DNA of 64,000 bases from Candidatus Hydrogenedentes bacterium ADurb.Bin170 (GCA_002070275.1 MWCY01000015.1:1-64000); one strand, 5' to 3'. Shown: positions 53,709 to 63,256, counted from the stretch's first letter. Program-made: numbers and translations. Notes: generated by a model not told the origin, from the sequence alone.

Positions 53709-56207
53709 GTGAGAACTCCTGTTCTGGTGCAGAAAAGGGCGTGGTTTTTTCTGCTGACAGTTCTGCTGTCACTGCATGCATCCGGCAGCCTGGAAGACAC
53801 TGTGTGGCAGCGTGCGGCTGAAAACGGAGAGATTGCCCGCGAGGCGCTGGTAAAGTCGCTTCGTTTTGTGCATGCCTGGCTGCAGACTGCCGACCCGGAG
53901 ACGGGGCTTATTCCGAGGAATCTCAAGGACTCGCCGTATTGGAATGCCAAAGATTCCGCTGCAGACAACTACCCCTTCATGGTGCTGACCACCTATTTCA
54001 CTGACCGCACCCTTTTTGACGGCAGAATGAAAACAATGCTTGAGACAGAGCAGCGCCTGTGCAACCGCCTCGGCAGGCTTCCCGATGACTGGCTCTTTGA
54101 GCCGCAGGGTTTTCGTGTGCAGGAGGTGCGGTCCGACGACCTCATTTTTGGTGCAAGTGAATATATGAAGGACGGGTTGATCCCGGTGACTGAGCTGCTG
54201 GGTCCCAGCCCGTGGTCGGAACGTATGTTGGGTATGCTGGAAGACCTGTGGGCATATGGAGCGGTGGAAACGGAAATCGGACGTCTGCCTTCCACGTCCC
54301 ATGAGGTGGCGGGGAATCTGCTTCAGCTGTGCAGCCGTATCTACTGGATGACGGGCGAGGAGATTCACCGCAGGCATGTGTTTCAGCTGGGCGACTACTT
54401 TTTCCTGCATCATCTTCCGACGGAAACAGAGCGCCTCCAGTTGGACGATCACGGCTGTGAAGTGATTAATGGACTGTCGGAGGCGTATTTTGTGGCGGCA
54501 AAGACCGATCCGGAAAAACATGCGCAGTGGCGCAAGCCGATGCACGCCATGCTTGACCGTATTCTGGAAACAGCCCGGGATGAAAATGGTCTGCTCTATG
54601 ACCTGATTAATCCGAAAACAGGCGAAATTAAAAGCCGGGAGCTGACGGATAACTGGGGGTACAATTATAATGCTTTTGCAGTTGTGGCAGAGGTGGATGG
54701 CGAAGAGCGGTATGCGGAGGCGGTGCGTCATGTGCTGAGCAATTTGCCTGCCGTGAAAGACTACCGATGGGAATACGGAAGTGCCGACGGTTATGCGGAT
54801 TCATTGGAGGGCGGACTCAATCTGCTGAATCGTTATCCTGTAGCCGAGGCGGCGGAATGGGCGGATTATACGGCGCGAATTCTGCTGGACAAGCCGCGGG
54901 ATACAGGCATTGTTGAAGGATGGCACGGCGACGGTAATTTTGCACGCACTGCACTGATGTATGCTTTCTGGAAAAGCCAGGGCGCCTGGCTGCATCCGTG
55001 GCGCAATGATCTGCGTCTGGGTGCTGTGTCGCCGGAACCGGGAACGTGGTGCTTTCATATTGCTTCAGACTGGCACTGGCAGGGCGCAGTAAACTTTGAC
55101 CTGCCCCGGCATGCGGTCTATCTGCACATGCCCGAAGATTATCCCCGCCTCAATCAGTTTCCGGAATGGTTCGTGATCCGGGAAGATCAGCAGTATGCCC
55201 TGCAGGTGGATGATAATCCGGTGCTGTACCTGCGCGGGAAAGACCTGTCTTCTCTGCCGCTCCGGCTGACCGGGGACAAGCCGCGCCGGATCATTCTCCG
55301 GGAAAACGCCGCGGCCCCTGCTGCGCCGCCCGTACCGACAGAATCCGTTCAGTCGTTTACAGAATGGCAGCAGGAAACACGCAAAGCCCTTTTTGAAGTG
55401 CTGCGTATTACCGATCTGACGGAGGGTTCCGGGCTTCCGCTTGAGGCAGCGCCGGAGGTGCGTACGGAAAAGGACGGATTTGTGCTTTGTGAGGTGGAGA
55501 TTCAGGGACTGCCGGGGTATCGCCTGCCTGCCGTGCTGGGACTGCCTGCCGGGGAGGGACCGTTTCCCGCAGTTGTCTGTATTCACGGGCACGGTGACAC
55601 GCGCTATTCTGTTTTTGAAGAAAAACCGGAGTCGGCATACAAAGGGATAGGTGCCCGGCTGGCAAAGGCGGGCTATGTTACGATGGCTGTGGATGTGGGC
55701 GGCCATGAAGCGCTGGAAGTGAGCCGGGAGCTCATGGGTGAGCGCTTGTGGAATTTGATGCGCTGCGTTGATTACCTGACTTCTCTCAAAGTGGTGGATC
55801 CGAAGCGTATAGGCTGCGCCGGACTTTCTCTGGGCGGCGAGATGTCCTTGTGGCTTGCCGCTACGGATACGCGTATCCGTGCGGCGGTAAGCGGCGGCTT
55901 TCTGACATTGATGGATCAGATGGAACAGAACCACTGTATGTGCTGGAAATTTCCCGGGCTGCGGTCGCTGGTCGACTATCCGGGCCTGGCATCGCTGGCA
56001 GCGCCCCGTTCCCTGCAGTTTCAAAACGGTATGAAAGAGCCGGATAACCAGTTTCCGCCCTGGCTTGCCCGCCTTGCCTTCCGGCAGATTCAACCGGCTT
56101 ATGCCTGTCTGGATGCTTCGGACAGACTCTTTCTGCATGTACACCCGGGTGGCCATGAACTGGATTACTACGGGTTGCTCCGCTTTTTTGATACACATTT
56201 GAAATGA
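53709..56207 (+). CDS. Fusion of an alpha-toroid glycosidase-like domain and an acyl esterase
   Basis: An 832-residue protein. GTG 53709 has an AAGGAGAG site and starts with a hydrophobic segment that looks like a signal or anchor (about 8-25). Residues about 30-450 have the alternating helix pattern of an (alpha/alpha)6 toroid (KSLRFVHAWLQTADPETGLIPRN broken by loops, NWGYNYNAFAVVAE, DGYADSLEGGLNLLNRYP). Residues about 560-832 are an alpha/beta hydrolase of the acetyl-xylan-esterase/dienelactone type. That domain has CIHGHGDTRYS, MAVDVGGHEAL, the nucleophile motif GLSLGGE and the final His in HPGGHELDYY. It may remove both sugars and acyl groups from a polysaccharide; this is inference. Confidence 0.8.
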   Translation: MRTPVLVQKRAWFFLLTVLLSLHASGSLEDTVWQRAAENGEIAREALVKSLRFVHAWLQTADPETGLIPRNLKDSPYWNAKDSAADNYPFMVLTTYFTDRTLFDGRMKTMLETEQRLCNRLGRLPDDWLFEPQGFRVQEVRSDDLIFGASEYMKDGLIPVTELLGPSPWSERMLGMLEDLWAYGAVETEIGRLPSTSHEVAGNLLQLCSRIYWMTGEEIHRRHVFQLGDYFFLHHLPTETERLQLDDHGCEVINGLSEAYFVAAKTDPEKHAQWRKPMHAMLDRILETARDENGLLYDLINPKTGEIKSRELTDNWGYNYNAFAVVAEVDGEERYAEAVRHVLSNLPAVKDYRWEYGSADGYADSLEGGLNLLNRYPVAEAAEWADYTARILLDKPRDTGIVEGWHGDGNFARTALMYAFWKSQGAWLHPWRNDLRLGAVSPEPGTWCFHIASDWHWQGAVNFDLPRHAVYLHMPEDYPRLNQFPEWFVIREDQQYALQVDDNPVLYLRGKDLSSLPLRLTGDKPRRIILRENAAAPAAPPVPTESVQSFTEWQQETRKALFEVLRITDLTEGSGLPLEAAPEVRTEKDGFVLCEVEIQGLPGYRLPAVLGLPAGEGPFPAVVCIHGHGDTRYSVFEEKPESAYKGIGARLAKAGYVTMAVDVGGHEALEVSRELMGERLWNLMRCVDYLTSLKVVDPKRIGCAGLSLGGEMSLWLAATDTRIRAAVSGGFLTLMDQMEQNHCMCWKFPGLRSLVDYPGLASLAAPRSLQFQNGMKEPDNQFPPWLARLAFRQIQPAYACLDASDRLFLHVHPGGHELDYYGLLRFFDTHLK

Positions 56208-56236
56208 ATTACGGGGGCTTCATCAAAGGAGGAGTT

Positions 56237-56839
56237 ATGATTGAACGTATTGATCATGTTGCTGTGGCTGTAAAAGATCACGATGCCGCCCTGCAGTTTT
56301 TTCGGGATGTGCTGGGAGCGGTTCCCGGCGAGAAATTTAAAGCCTCCGACAGAAATTTTTACTGGCAGACGCTGGCGTTGGGTGATCTGTCCCGCCTGGA
56401 GCTGATTTCTCCATCAGGCCCGGACAGCTTTCTTGATGGATTTCTGGCGAAAAAGGATGGCGGAGTTCATCATATAACGCTTCAGACGCCGAATCTTGAG
56501 GCAATGCTTAAAAAACTGGAAGCGCACGGTGTTCCTTACTTTGGCAAACATGCCTATCCCGATGGAAGCTGGAAGGAAGTCTTCGTTCATCCGAAGGACG
56601 CCTTCGGGGTGCTCGTGCAAATCTCGGAATTTGACGCGGAATACTGGATGGTGCCGGACGCTAAAATGCCGGAAGGCGTGCGTTTTCAAGTAGCGGCTGA
56701 AGAAAAGGGAGTTACGTTGACTTTTGCTCACCCGGGTGGGGGGAAAGTCTGTGTGGAGTGCAGCAGAGAAGAAGTAAAAGCGCTGGCAGAGCAAATCGAG
56801 AAAGCACTGGCAGGTAAAAATAAAAAAGCAGATGAATGA
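56237..56839 (+). CDS. VOC-superfamily (glyoxalase-fold) protein, methylmalonyl-CoA epimerase-like
   Basis: A 200-residue soluble protein. Its first 130 residues form a vicinal-oxygen-chelate module: IERIDHVAVAVKDHDAALQFFRDVLG, LELISPSG, GVHHITLQTPNLEAMLKKLEAHGV and a C-terminal FVHPKDAFGVLVQI. Metal ligands of the epimerase type (His near 6, His near 77, Glu/Gln near 125) are plausible. The last 60 residues are an extra tail ending in lysines, longer than classical epimerases. ATG 56237 follows AAAGGAGG. It is coupled closely to the toroid-esterase gene. Confidence 0.78.
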   Translation: MIERIDHVAVAVKDHDAALQFFRDVLGAVPGEKFKASDRNFYWQTLALGDLSRLELISPSGPDSFLDGFLAKKDGGVHHITLQTPNLEAMLKKLEAHGVPYFGKHAYPDGSWKEVFVHPKDAFGVLVQISEFDAEYWMVPDAKMPEGVRFQVAAEEKGVTLTFAHPGGGKVCVECSREEVKALAEQIEKALAGKNKKADE

Positions 56840-56858
56840 GAAAAAATCTCTTTAGGGC

Positions 56859-56887
56859 TTGACAAATAAGGTTGTGTGTGGTAAACT
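56859..56887 (+). promoter_or_regulatory. Strong sigma70 promoter of the RloAB-like pair
   Basis: A perfect -35 TTGACA (56859-56864), a 17-bp spacer and TAAACT (56882-56887), 39 bases before the ATPase start. Two direct tgtgtgtggt copies, 16 bp apart, flank the -10 and could be an operator. Confidence 0.6.
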
Positions 56888-56925
56888 GTGTGTGGTGATG
56901 AGATAAAGTCACGTAAGGAGGGCGT

Positions 56926-58260
56926 ATGCTCACAAGGTTTACCATAAATAATTGGCTTTCTTTTGCAGATACAGCAGAGTTGTCTATGTTGGCTACTCCT
57001 GAACGGCAACATAGCGAACGGGTTGCCCGAGTGAAGCCCTATGCGAAAGTCCTGCCTGTATCGGTCGTTTATGGGGGCAATGCTTCAGGGAAGACTAATT
57101 TTTTTAAGGCCCTTCATTTTGTTCAGCAATTTGTGGTGCAGGGGAGGCGGCCGGATAGCCCTATACCGGTAACGCCTTTTCTGCTTGATCAATTGAAGCG
57201 CCAGCAGCCCTCCCGTTTTACTGTTGAGTTGTTTGCGGAAGGTGCTTTTTATGAGTATGGATTTTCTGTGACCTGCACGGAAGTGCTGGAGGAGCATCTT
57301 GTTCGTATAGGCAATAAAACGGAAAAGCTGCTTTTTTCCAGGGAGCAGGGGCGCTATGAATTTGACCGGGCACTGCCGGAACAGAAGTATCTTGATTTCG
57401 TAGCGCGTGGAACCCGCCAGAACCAATTATTCCTCACAAACAGTGTTTTTCAAAACTTGAAGCATTTTCAGGCAGTTTACGAGTGGTTTAAGTCTCACCT
57501 GGAAATGATAGGACCTGACGGACGGTTCGCTGCTTTTGAACAGCGATTTGATCAAACAAAGATCTTCAGTGATCAGATGAATAGACTGCTCCAGCACCTG
57601 GATACCGGGATACGTCGTCTGGAGACAGAAGCAGTTGCCTTTGAAGATCTTCCCTTACCTGCCCCTGTCCAGGCGATGTTGCATGAGGAACTGCTGGAGG
57701 GCAAAACACTTCGTGTAGACGGTCCGATGAACAGCCGCTTTCTGCTTAGCCGCAAAGCAGGTGCGCTTAAAGCGGAGAAACTTTTTGGCTATCATGCTGC
57801 CGCTGGCGGGGAAGAGGTACGCTTTGAGCTTTCGCAGGAATCGGATGGCTCCCAGCGCCTGATAGACCTGCTGCCGGCTTTTGTGGATCTGCTGGCTGAG
57901 GCGAGCAGTAAAATATTTGTGATCGACGAAGTGGATCGCAGCCTTCACAGTCTGCTGACGCAAAAGCTGCTGGATTTATATTTGGCAAGCTGCACTGCCT
58001 TGACGCGCAAGCAACTTATCCTGACGACCCATGACCTGGGGTTGATGGATCAGCGGCTGCTGCGCCGCGATGAGATGTGGGTGACCGAACGGAATGACCG
58101 GGGAGAGTCCTCTCTGGTTTCTTTCAGCGAATTTAAAGATGTTCGTTACGACAAGGATATCAGGAAGAGTTATCTCCAGGGGCGGCTTGGAGGAGTGCCT
58201 GTGCTTGCCAGGGTCATGGAAGATCCCGCTGTTTACACAACCGGTGCGAGCGAAGACTGA
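56926..58260 (+). CDS. AAA-family ATPase, RloA/AAA_15-like
   Basis: A 444-residue ABC/SMC-type ATPase of the AAA_15/AAA_21 kind. It starts MLTRFTINNWLSFADTAEL and has Walker A YGGNASGKTN (about residue 50). A long insertion follows, then a signature-like SQESDGSQRL, Walker B IFVIDEVD and the switch TTHDLG. Such ATPases pair with a toxin or nuclease in phage-defence modules. Here the pair is with a RloB-like protein whose start touches this stop (TGATG). The DNA looks AT-richer than its flanks and the pair has its own promoter, suggesting acquisition as a unit. Confidence 0.87.
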   Translation: MLTRFTINNWLSFADTAELSMLATPERQHSERVARVKPYAKVLPVSVVYGGNASGKTNFFKALHFVQQFVVQGRRPDSPIPVTPFLLDQLKRQQPSRFTVELFAEGAFYEYGFSVTCTEVLEEHLVRIGNKTEKLLFSREQGRYEFDRALPEQKYLDFVARGTRQNQLFLTNSVFQNLKHFQAVYEWFKSHLEMIGPDGRFAAFEQRFDQTKIFSDQMNRLLQHLDTGIRRLETEAVAFEDLPLPAPVQAMLHEELLEGKTLRVDGPMNSRFLLSRKAGALKAEKLFGYHAAAGGEEVRFELSQESDGSQRLIDLLPAFVDLLAEASSKIFVIDEVDRSLHSLLTQKLLDLYLASCTALTRKQLILTTHDLGLMDQRLLRRDEMWVTERNDRGESSLVSFSEFKDVRYDKDIRKSYLQGRLGGVPVLARVMEDPAVYTTGASED

Positions 58261-58853
58261 TGGGACGCTTTCGTCGATCCTTTTCGCGTACCTACGGGCA
58301 GCGTTCTTACAAGAAGCTGTTTGTTATTGCAACGGAAGGGAAAAAAACGGAGCCGGCGTACTTTCGGATGCTGGCGGATTCGAGCAAACTTGTTAAAATT
58401 AAGTGCATAAAAGGAGATGCGAAAAGTGCACCGGGTTATGTGTTGAAGCGTATGGTGCTTTGCCTTCAGGAAGAAGATTTGCAGAAGGGCGATGAAGCGT
58501 GGATTGTCATTGACCAGGATCAGTGGGAGGAGCACCAGATGGAGACGCTTTTTGTCTGGGAAAAGGCAACTGAGAACCGGGGTATTGCCCTCAGTAATCC
58601 TAATTTTGAATACTGGCTGCTGCTTCATTTTGAGGAAGGGACTAAACTTGCTCATGCGGAAGACTGTTCCCGCCGTCTGAAAAAATACATACCCGGATAT
58701 GACAAAGGAATTGACCCGGGTCATTTTACATCCGAACAGGTCCGGCAGGCTGTAGAACGGGCAAGAGCGAGAACTAAAGGGAAGCCTGCTGCATGTTTTG
58801 GCAGTACATCTGTCTACAGGCTGGTTGAAAACATTTTAACCGCCCGGGATTAA
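58260..58853 (+). CDS. RloB-family protein, putative effector
   Basis: A 197-residue protein. It has a basic start (GRFRRSFSRTYGQRSYKK) and the RloB pattern LFVIATEGKKTEPAYF (about residue 20). WIVIDQDQWEEH (near 80) and SNPNFEYWLLLHFE (near 115) follow. The conserved Glu after the first strand and the Asp-x-Asp are like a TOPRIM-type metal site, so a nuclease role is plausible but unproven. RloA/RloB genes were first noted beside type I restriction loci. No restriction genes are visible here. One base overlaps the ATPase stop. Confidence 0.85.
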   Translation: MGRFRRSFSRTYGQRSYKKLFVIATEGKKTEPAYFRMLADSSKLVKIKCIKGDAKSAPGYVLKRMVLCLQEEDLQKGDEAWIVIDQDQWEEHQMETLFVWEKATENRGIALSNPNFEYWLLLHFEEGTKLAHAEDCSRRLKKYIPGYDKGIDPGHFTSEQVRQAVERARARTKGKPAACFGSTSVYRLVENILTARD

Positions 58854-58864
58854 GAGCGGTTTTT
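58838..58864 (+). terminator. Weak terminator after the RloB-like gene
   Basis: AACCGC (58838-58843) pairs with GCGGTT (58856-58861) and runs into TTTT. It overlaps the RloB stop codon. Confidence 0.45.
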
Positions 58865-59025
58865 CAACCCGAATGTCCCAACTGGACTAATTCTTTGCTG
58901 TGCGCAGCAGGTCTCCGACGGGTCAAGTTTGAAGCGCACAGCTGAATGTCTTAAGATAAAGCCATCGTTCTGTATTCTTGGTATCTGCCGTACGGTACGC
59001 TGCTTATTTATTCAGGAGAAAAATT

Positions 59026-60180
59026 ATGCGTTCAGTTTTTGTGTTTGGTGTTTGCTGTCTTGCCACGCTGACTTCTTTTGCCGCCCCCACTTTTGTTGCG
59101 CATAAAATCGGCAGCTACAGGGGCGAGGTATTGAATGTTGCCGATTTCAATAATGACGGGCTGCTGGATATCGTTGCGCTGCCGTGGATCTATCTTGCAC
59201 CTGATTTTAAAGGATACGAGATCTGCACAATCGAGGGCGAGGTGGACGAGGAAGGAAAAGGCTACCGCTGGGATTTTGTCAATGCGCCGGTAGATGTGGA
59301 CGGGGACGGATTGACAGATGTGGTGACAGCGTCCTGGTTCGGGATGAAAGCGGAATGGCTGCGCAATCCGGGCACTTTTGATACGCAGTGGGAACGTCAT
59401 CTTATTGTTGAAAACGGAAACTATGAATGCGGTGACTTATGCGACCTCGACGGTGACGGTAAATTAAATCAGGTTTTGCCGGCGGTTTTGAAAACGGTCT
59501 GGTATGAGCCGGGCATGAAAGACGGCAAACAGCAGATGCTCCGTTATGTCATTTCAGAAAAAGAAATGGAATTTGGCGTAGGGTACGGGGATATCAATGG
59601 TGACGGGCGTCCGGATGTGCTGCGCCCCTCCGCCTGGTTCGAGGCCCCGGAAAATCCGCGGGCTGATCCATGGATCGAGCATCCGCTGGCACTGGGCGGC
59701 AAAGAAGAAGGAACCTCCGGGCATACGGCGCCGATTCTGGTCTATGACGTCAATAATGACGGTCTTGCGGATATTATCAGTGCGATCGCCCACGATTACG
59801 GTATTTTCTGGTGGGAGCAGCAGCGTGACGGAGATGCAATCACGTGGAAAAGGCATCTGATTGATGACAGCTGGTCACAGCCGCACAGTCTGGCGCTGGC
59901 GGATCTGGACGGCGACGGGGATCTGGATCTGGTTGCCGGAAAACGCTTTATGGCGCACAATGGCGGAGACCCGGGCGCATTTGAGCCCCTGTGCGTATAT
60001 TGGTATGAGCTGGAACGGGCGCCCGCACCTGCCTGGAAGCGGCATGTCATTTCCTACGATGAAGGCATCGGCTCCGGCTTGAATATGATTGCGACCGATC
60101 TCGATGGTGACGGTGATGCGGATATCATCGTCACCGGGAAATGGGGCGGTCCGGTCTGGTTTGAAAACAAGCTGAAATAG
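59026..60180 (+). CDS. Secreted FG-GAP/VCBS-repeat protein
   Basis: A 384-residue protein with a signal peptide (about 1-20). At least six calcium-loop repeats of the type D-x-(D/N)-x-D-G-x-x-D are spread over it, for example DFNNDGLLDIV, DVDGDGLTDVV, DINGDGRPDVL, DVNNDGLADII, DLDGDGDLDLV and DLDGDGDADII. This is the FG-GAP/integrin-type beta-propeller pattern. No catalytic domain is seen. It probably binds a surface polymer or partner protein. The start has a CAGGAG site. It converges on the aconitase gene with a 6-base gap. Confidence 0.87.
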   Translation: MRSVFVFGVCCLATLTSFAAPTFVAHKIGSYRGEVLNVADFNNDGLLDIVALPWIYLAPDFKGYEICTIEGEVDEEGKGYRWDFVNAPVDVDGDGLTDVVTASWFGMKAEWLRNPGTFDTQWERHLIVENGNYECGDLCDLDGDGKLNQVLPAVLKTVWYEPGMKDGKQQMLRYVISEKEMEFGVGYGDINGDGRPDVLRPSAWFEAPENPRADPWIEHPLALGGKEEGTSGHTAPILVYDVNNDGLADIISAIAHDYGIFWWEQQRDGDAITWKRHLIDDSWSQPHSLALADLDGDGDLDLVAGKRFMAHNGGDPGAFEPLCVYWYELERAPAPAWKRHVISYDEGIGSGLNMIATDLDGDGDADIIVTGKWGGPVWFENKLK

Positions 60181-60186
60181 CGGTTT

Positions 60187-62448
60187 TTACTGCTGCGTCC
60201 GTATAAGATTCAGAGCACTTCCTGCCTGATACCAGGCGATCTGTGTTTCATTGTAGCTGTGATTGACCGGGAAGGACTCTTCCGATCCGTCGGCATGCTT
60301 CAGGGTAACGGTGAGGGGCACGCCCGGAGTAAAGCGGTCAAGACCGGTGATGCAGATCGTGTCATCTTCCCGGATTTTTTCGTAGTCGGCGGGATCACTG
60401 AAAGTCAGCGCCAGCATGCCCTGTTTTTTCAGATTTGTTTCGTGGATGCGCGCAAAGCTTCTGACCAGCACTGCCCGCACGCCCAGATGGCGCGGTTCCA
60501 TGGCGGCATGCTCGCGGGAGGAGCCCTCTCCGTAGTTTTCGTCGCCCACAACAAGTGACGGGATACCCGCCGCTTTGTATGCCCGTGCTGTTGCGGGTAC
60601 TTCTTCATAGGCTCCGGTGAGCTGATTTTTTACGGTATTGTTTTTGTCGTTAAAAGCGTTGGTCGCTCCGATGAGGCAATTATTGGAAATATTGTCGAGA
60701 TGCCCGCGGAAACGCAGCCAGGGCCCTGCCATGCTGATGTGATCGGTTGTGCATTTTCCCTTCGCTTTGATCAGCAGCTTCATGCCGCAGATGTCGCCGT
60801 GGTTCGGGGAAAAAGGTTCCAGCAGATGCAGCCTTTCCGAGTCCGGTTTCACCAGCACTTTTATGGCGGATCCGTCTTCTGGAGGGGCAACAAACCCGCT
60901 GTCTCCATCTGCAAAGCCCCGGGCAGGCAGCGCATCCCCCTGCGGCGGAGTCAGGCGAACCGCTTCACCGGCATTATTGACCAGCGTGTCTGTCGCCGGG
61001 TCAAAGTCGAGGCGGCCTGAAAGCGCCAGCGCCGTCACCATTTCGGGAGAGGCAACAAAGGCATGGGTTTTCGGATTGCCGTCGTTCCGTTTTGCAAAGT
61101 TTCTGTTGAAGGAAGTGACAATGGTGTTGGGTTCATCATCAGCGCCGTTCCGATGCCGTTTCCATTGTCCGATGCAGGGCCCGCAGGCGTTTGCCAGGAT
61201 AACCCCGCCAATAGCAGTGAAATCATCGAGAATGCCGTCTCTTTCCAGTGTGCTGCGAATGAGTTCCGAGCCCGGTGTAATAGTAAATTGGGCTTTGGCG
61301 GTTAACCCTTTTTCTTTTGCCTGCCGGGCAATACTGGCAGCTCTCGACATATCTTCATAGGAGGAATTGGTACAGGAACCGATGAGTCCGACCTCAACCT
61401 GCAAAGGCCAGCCACCTTCCTGCGCCGCCTTTTTCATTTCAGGTACCGGCGTGGCAAGATCCGGGGTGAAGGGACCGTTCAGATGAGGATGGAGCGTATC
61501 CAGGTCTATCTCGATAATACGGTCATAATAGGACTCAGGCGCCTGCAGCACTTCGGGATCAGGCCGAAGGCAGGATGCCGCGTTACGGGCGGCTTCCGCC
61601 ACTTCCCGGCGTCCTGTAGCTTCCAGATAAGCCGCCATGGACTCATCAAAGGGAAAGACTGATGTGGTCGCGCCGATTTCGGCACCCATATTGCAGACTG
61701 TGCCTTTTCCGGTGCAGGAAATGGAGGCAGTGCCTTCGCCGAAATATTCAATAATCGCGCCGGTGCCGCCCTTTACAGTCAGCTCACCCGCCACTTTCAG
61801 GATAATGTCTTTGGGAGAAGTCCATCCTTTCAGGGTTCCGGTGAGGCGTACGCCGATAATTTTCGGAAACTTCAGTTCCCAGGGCATGCCTGCCATGACA
61901 TCTACGGCATCAGCACCGCCAACGCCTATTGCCACCATACCGAGTCCGCCGGCATTGGGTGTATGCGAGTCTGTTCCGATCATCATACCCCCTGGAAATG
62001 CATAATTTTCCAGAACGATCTGGTGGATGATACCGGCGCCCGGTTTCCAGAAACCGATTCCGTAGCGGGCGGATACAGAAGCAAGAAAATTAAACACCTC
62101 TTCATTCATCTGCAGTGCCCGGAGCAGATCGGGGCCTGCGCCGTTTTCCGCCAGAATCAGGTGGTCGCAGTGCACCGTAGTTGGAACGGCGCTTTTTTCT
62201 TTCCCTGCCTGCATGAATTGGAGCAACGCCATTTGCGCTGTGGCGTCCTGCATGGCTACCCGATCCGGATCAAAGTCCACGTAGTCTTTGCCGCGCATGA
62301 ACGGCTGTTCCGGGAGCCCCACACTTAAATGAGCGTAGAGAATTTTTTCGGTAAAGGTCATGGGCCGGCGGAGTGCCTTGCGGGCAGCGGCTACCAGCTC
62401 CGGAAGTGATTTATAAAAACGCTGAATCATGGCAAGATCGAAAATCAT
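60187..62448 (-). CDS. acn: Aconitate hydratase, mitochondrial-like type
   Basis: A 753-residue enzyme converting citrate to isocitrate through cis-aconitate in the TCA or glyoxylate pathway. The [4Fe-4S] cysteines are in [11 protein letters not shown] and [11 protein letters not shown]. Other markers are [31 protein letters not shown] and [14 protein letters not shown]. Length and motif order match the mitochondrial aconitase group rather than AcnA or AcnB. ATG 62448 has an AAGGAA site; the frame to 62496 is unsupported. It lies 97 bases downstream of lexA. Confidence 0.94.
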   Translation of the reverse strand: MIFDLAMIQRFYKSLPELVAAARKALRRPMTFTEKILYAHLSVGLPEQPFMRGKDYVDFDPDRVAMQDATAQMALLQFMQAGKEKSAVPTTVHCDHLILAENGAGPDLLRALQMNEEVFNFLASVSARYGIGFWKPGAGIIHQIVLENYAFPGGMMIGTDSHTPNAGGLGMVAIGVGGADAVDVMAGMPWELKFPKIIGVRLTGTLKGWTSPKDIILKVAGELTVKGGTGAIIEYFGEGTASISCTGKGTVCNMGAEIGATTSVFPFDESMAAYLEATGRREVAEAARNAASCLRPDPEVLQAPESYYDRIIEIDLDTLHPHLNGPFTPDLATPVPEMKKAAQEGGWPLQVEVGLIGSCTNSSYEDMSRAASIARQAKEKGLTAKAQFTITPGSELIRSTLERDGILDDFTAIGGVILANACGPCIGQWKRHRNGADDEPNTIVTSFNRNFAKRNDGNPKTHAFVASPEMVTALALSGRLDFDPATDTLVNNAGEAVRLTPPQGDALPARGFADGDSGFVAPPEDGSAIKVLVKPDSERLHLLEPFSPNHGDICGMKLLIKAKGKCTTDHISMAGPWLRFRGHLDNISNNCLIGATNAFNDKNNTVKNQLTGAYEEVPATARAYKAAGIPSLVVGDENYGEGSSREHAAMEPRHLGVRAVLVRSFARIHETNLKKQGMLALTFSDPADYEKIREDDTICITGLDRFTPGVPLTVTLKHADGSEESFPVNHSYNETQIAWYQAGSALNLIRTQQ

Positions 62449-62545
62449 GGCATTATTTCCTTTGTCAGGTTCCGGACATAGACCGACCGGGCGCATAAAG
62501 TACGGATTATTATTTAAGGGCGACTGTTCTGTTTACAAAGAAGAA

Positions 62546-63184
62546 TCAGAAGGCTGGCGCTGATGCTGTACCCAGATCGCGCTGCAGTGAAATTACTACG
62601 CCCTGCACGCTCACTTCTTCGGCAGGGAAGATCATGGGCTGCAGTGCCGCATTGGCGGGGCGCAGCTCGACAAAGCCGTTCTGCGGATAATAATACTTGA
62701 CTGTCGCTTCTTCTTCAACCAGAGCCACTACAATGTCTTTGGTGGCGGGCCGACGATCCCGGTCAACAACGATGATATCCCCTTCCAGAATATGGGCATC
62801 AATCATGCTATCCCCGGTAACGCGCAGGCAGAAAGCGTTTTTCCGTGCCAGACGTGGTGCCACGGGAATGTATTCCTCGATATTTTCCATGGCAAGCAGC
62901 GGATACCCGGCAGCAACACGCCCTATGAGAGGCAGCGCATCAGCATGGCGGCGAACCAGTCCGGCGGCGGCCTTGGGAGTCAGCCGGATGCTGCGCGCCT
63001 TGGAGCTGCGTTCGATGAATCCTTTACGTTCGAGTGTTTTCAGGTGATCAAAAACGCCATTGGTGGATACAATGCCGAAGCGCTGGCCGATTTCCTGAAT
63101 AGTAGGCGGGAAACCCAGTTTTTCAATGGACTCAGCGATAAAATTAAGAACGGCGGCCTGGCGAGGGGTGATTTCCTGAGCCAT
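62546..63184 (-). CDS. lexA: LexA repressor
   Basis: A 212-residue SOS regulator. The N-terminal winged helix (about 1-68, with PTIQEIGQRFGI and NGVFDHLKTLERKGF) binds operators. The self-cleavage bond is A92-G93 in VAAGYP. The catalytic serine is S126 in GDSMID and the base is K163 in EATVKYY. All elements needed for RecA-stimulated self-cleavage are present. A GAGGAT site precedes the start. Its promoter carries a 16-bp palindrome, consistent with autoregulation. Confidence 0.95.
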   Translation of the reverse strand: MAQEITPRQAAVLNFIAESIEKLGFPPTIQEIGQRFGIVSTNGVFDHLKTLERKGFIERSSKARSIRLTPKAAAGLVRRHADALPLIGRVAAGYPLLAMENIEEYIPVAPRLARKNAFCLRVTGDSMIDAHILEGDIIVVDRDRRPATKDIVVALVEEEATVKYYYPQNGFVELRPANAALQPMIFPAEEVSVQGVVISLQRDLGTASAPAF

Positions 63185-63204
63185 GACAAGATCCTCGTGT
63201 GTTG

Positions 63205-63220
63205 CTGAACGTTATTTCAG
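63205..63220 (-). promoter_or_regulatory. Putative LexA operator, CTGAA-N6-TTCAG
   Basis: A 16-bp palindrome with perfect 5-bp arms, covering the predicted lexA transcription start and touching the -10. It differs from the proteobacterial CTGT-N8-ACAG and the Gram-positive GAAC-N4-GTTC boxes, yet is similar in layout. Confidence 0.55.
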
Positions 63221-63248
63221 TATAGCGCAGCAAGGGTTTTCCTGTCAA
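63219..63248 (-). promoter_or_regulatory. lexA promoter
   Basis: On the minus strand: perfect -35 TTGACA (63243-63248), an 18-bp spacer and TATACT (63219-63224), 35 bases before the start codon. Confidence 0.7.
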
Positions 63249-63256
63249 CTCACGGG

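Noticed and set aside
55065-56198. 377-codon minus-strand frame
   Set aside because: Shadow of the esterase half of the fusion gene; composition is basic and motif-free.
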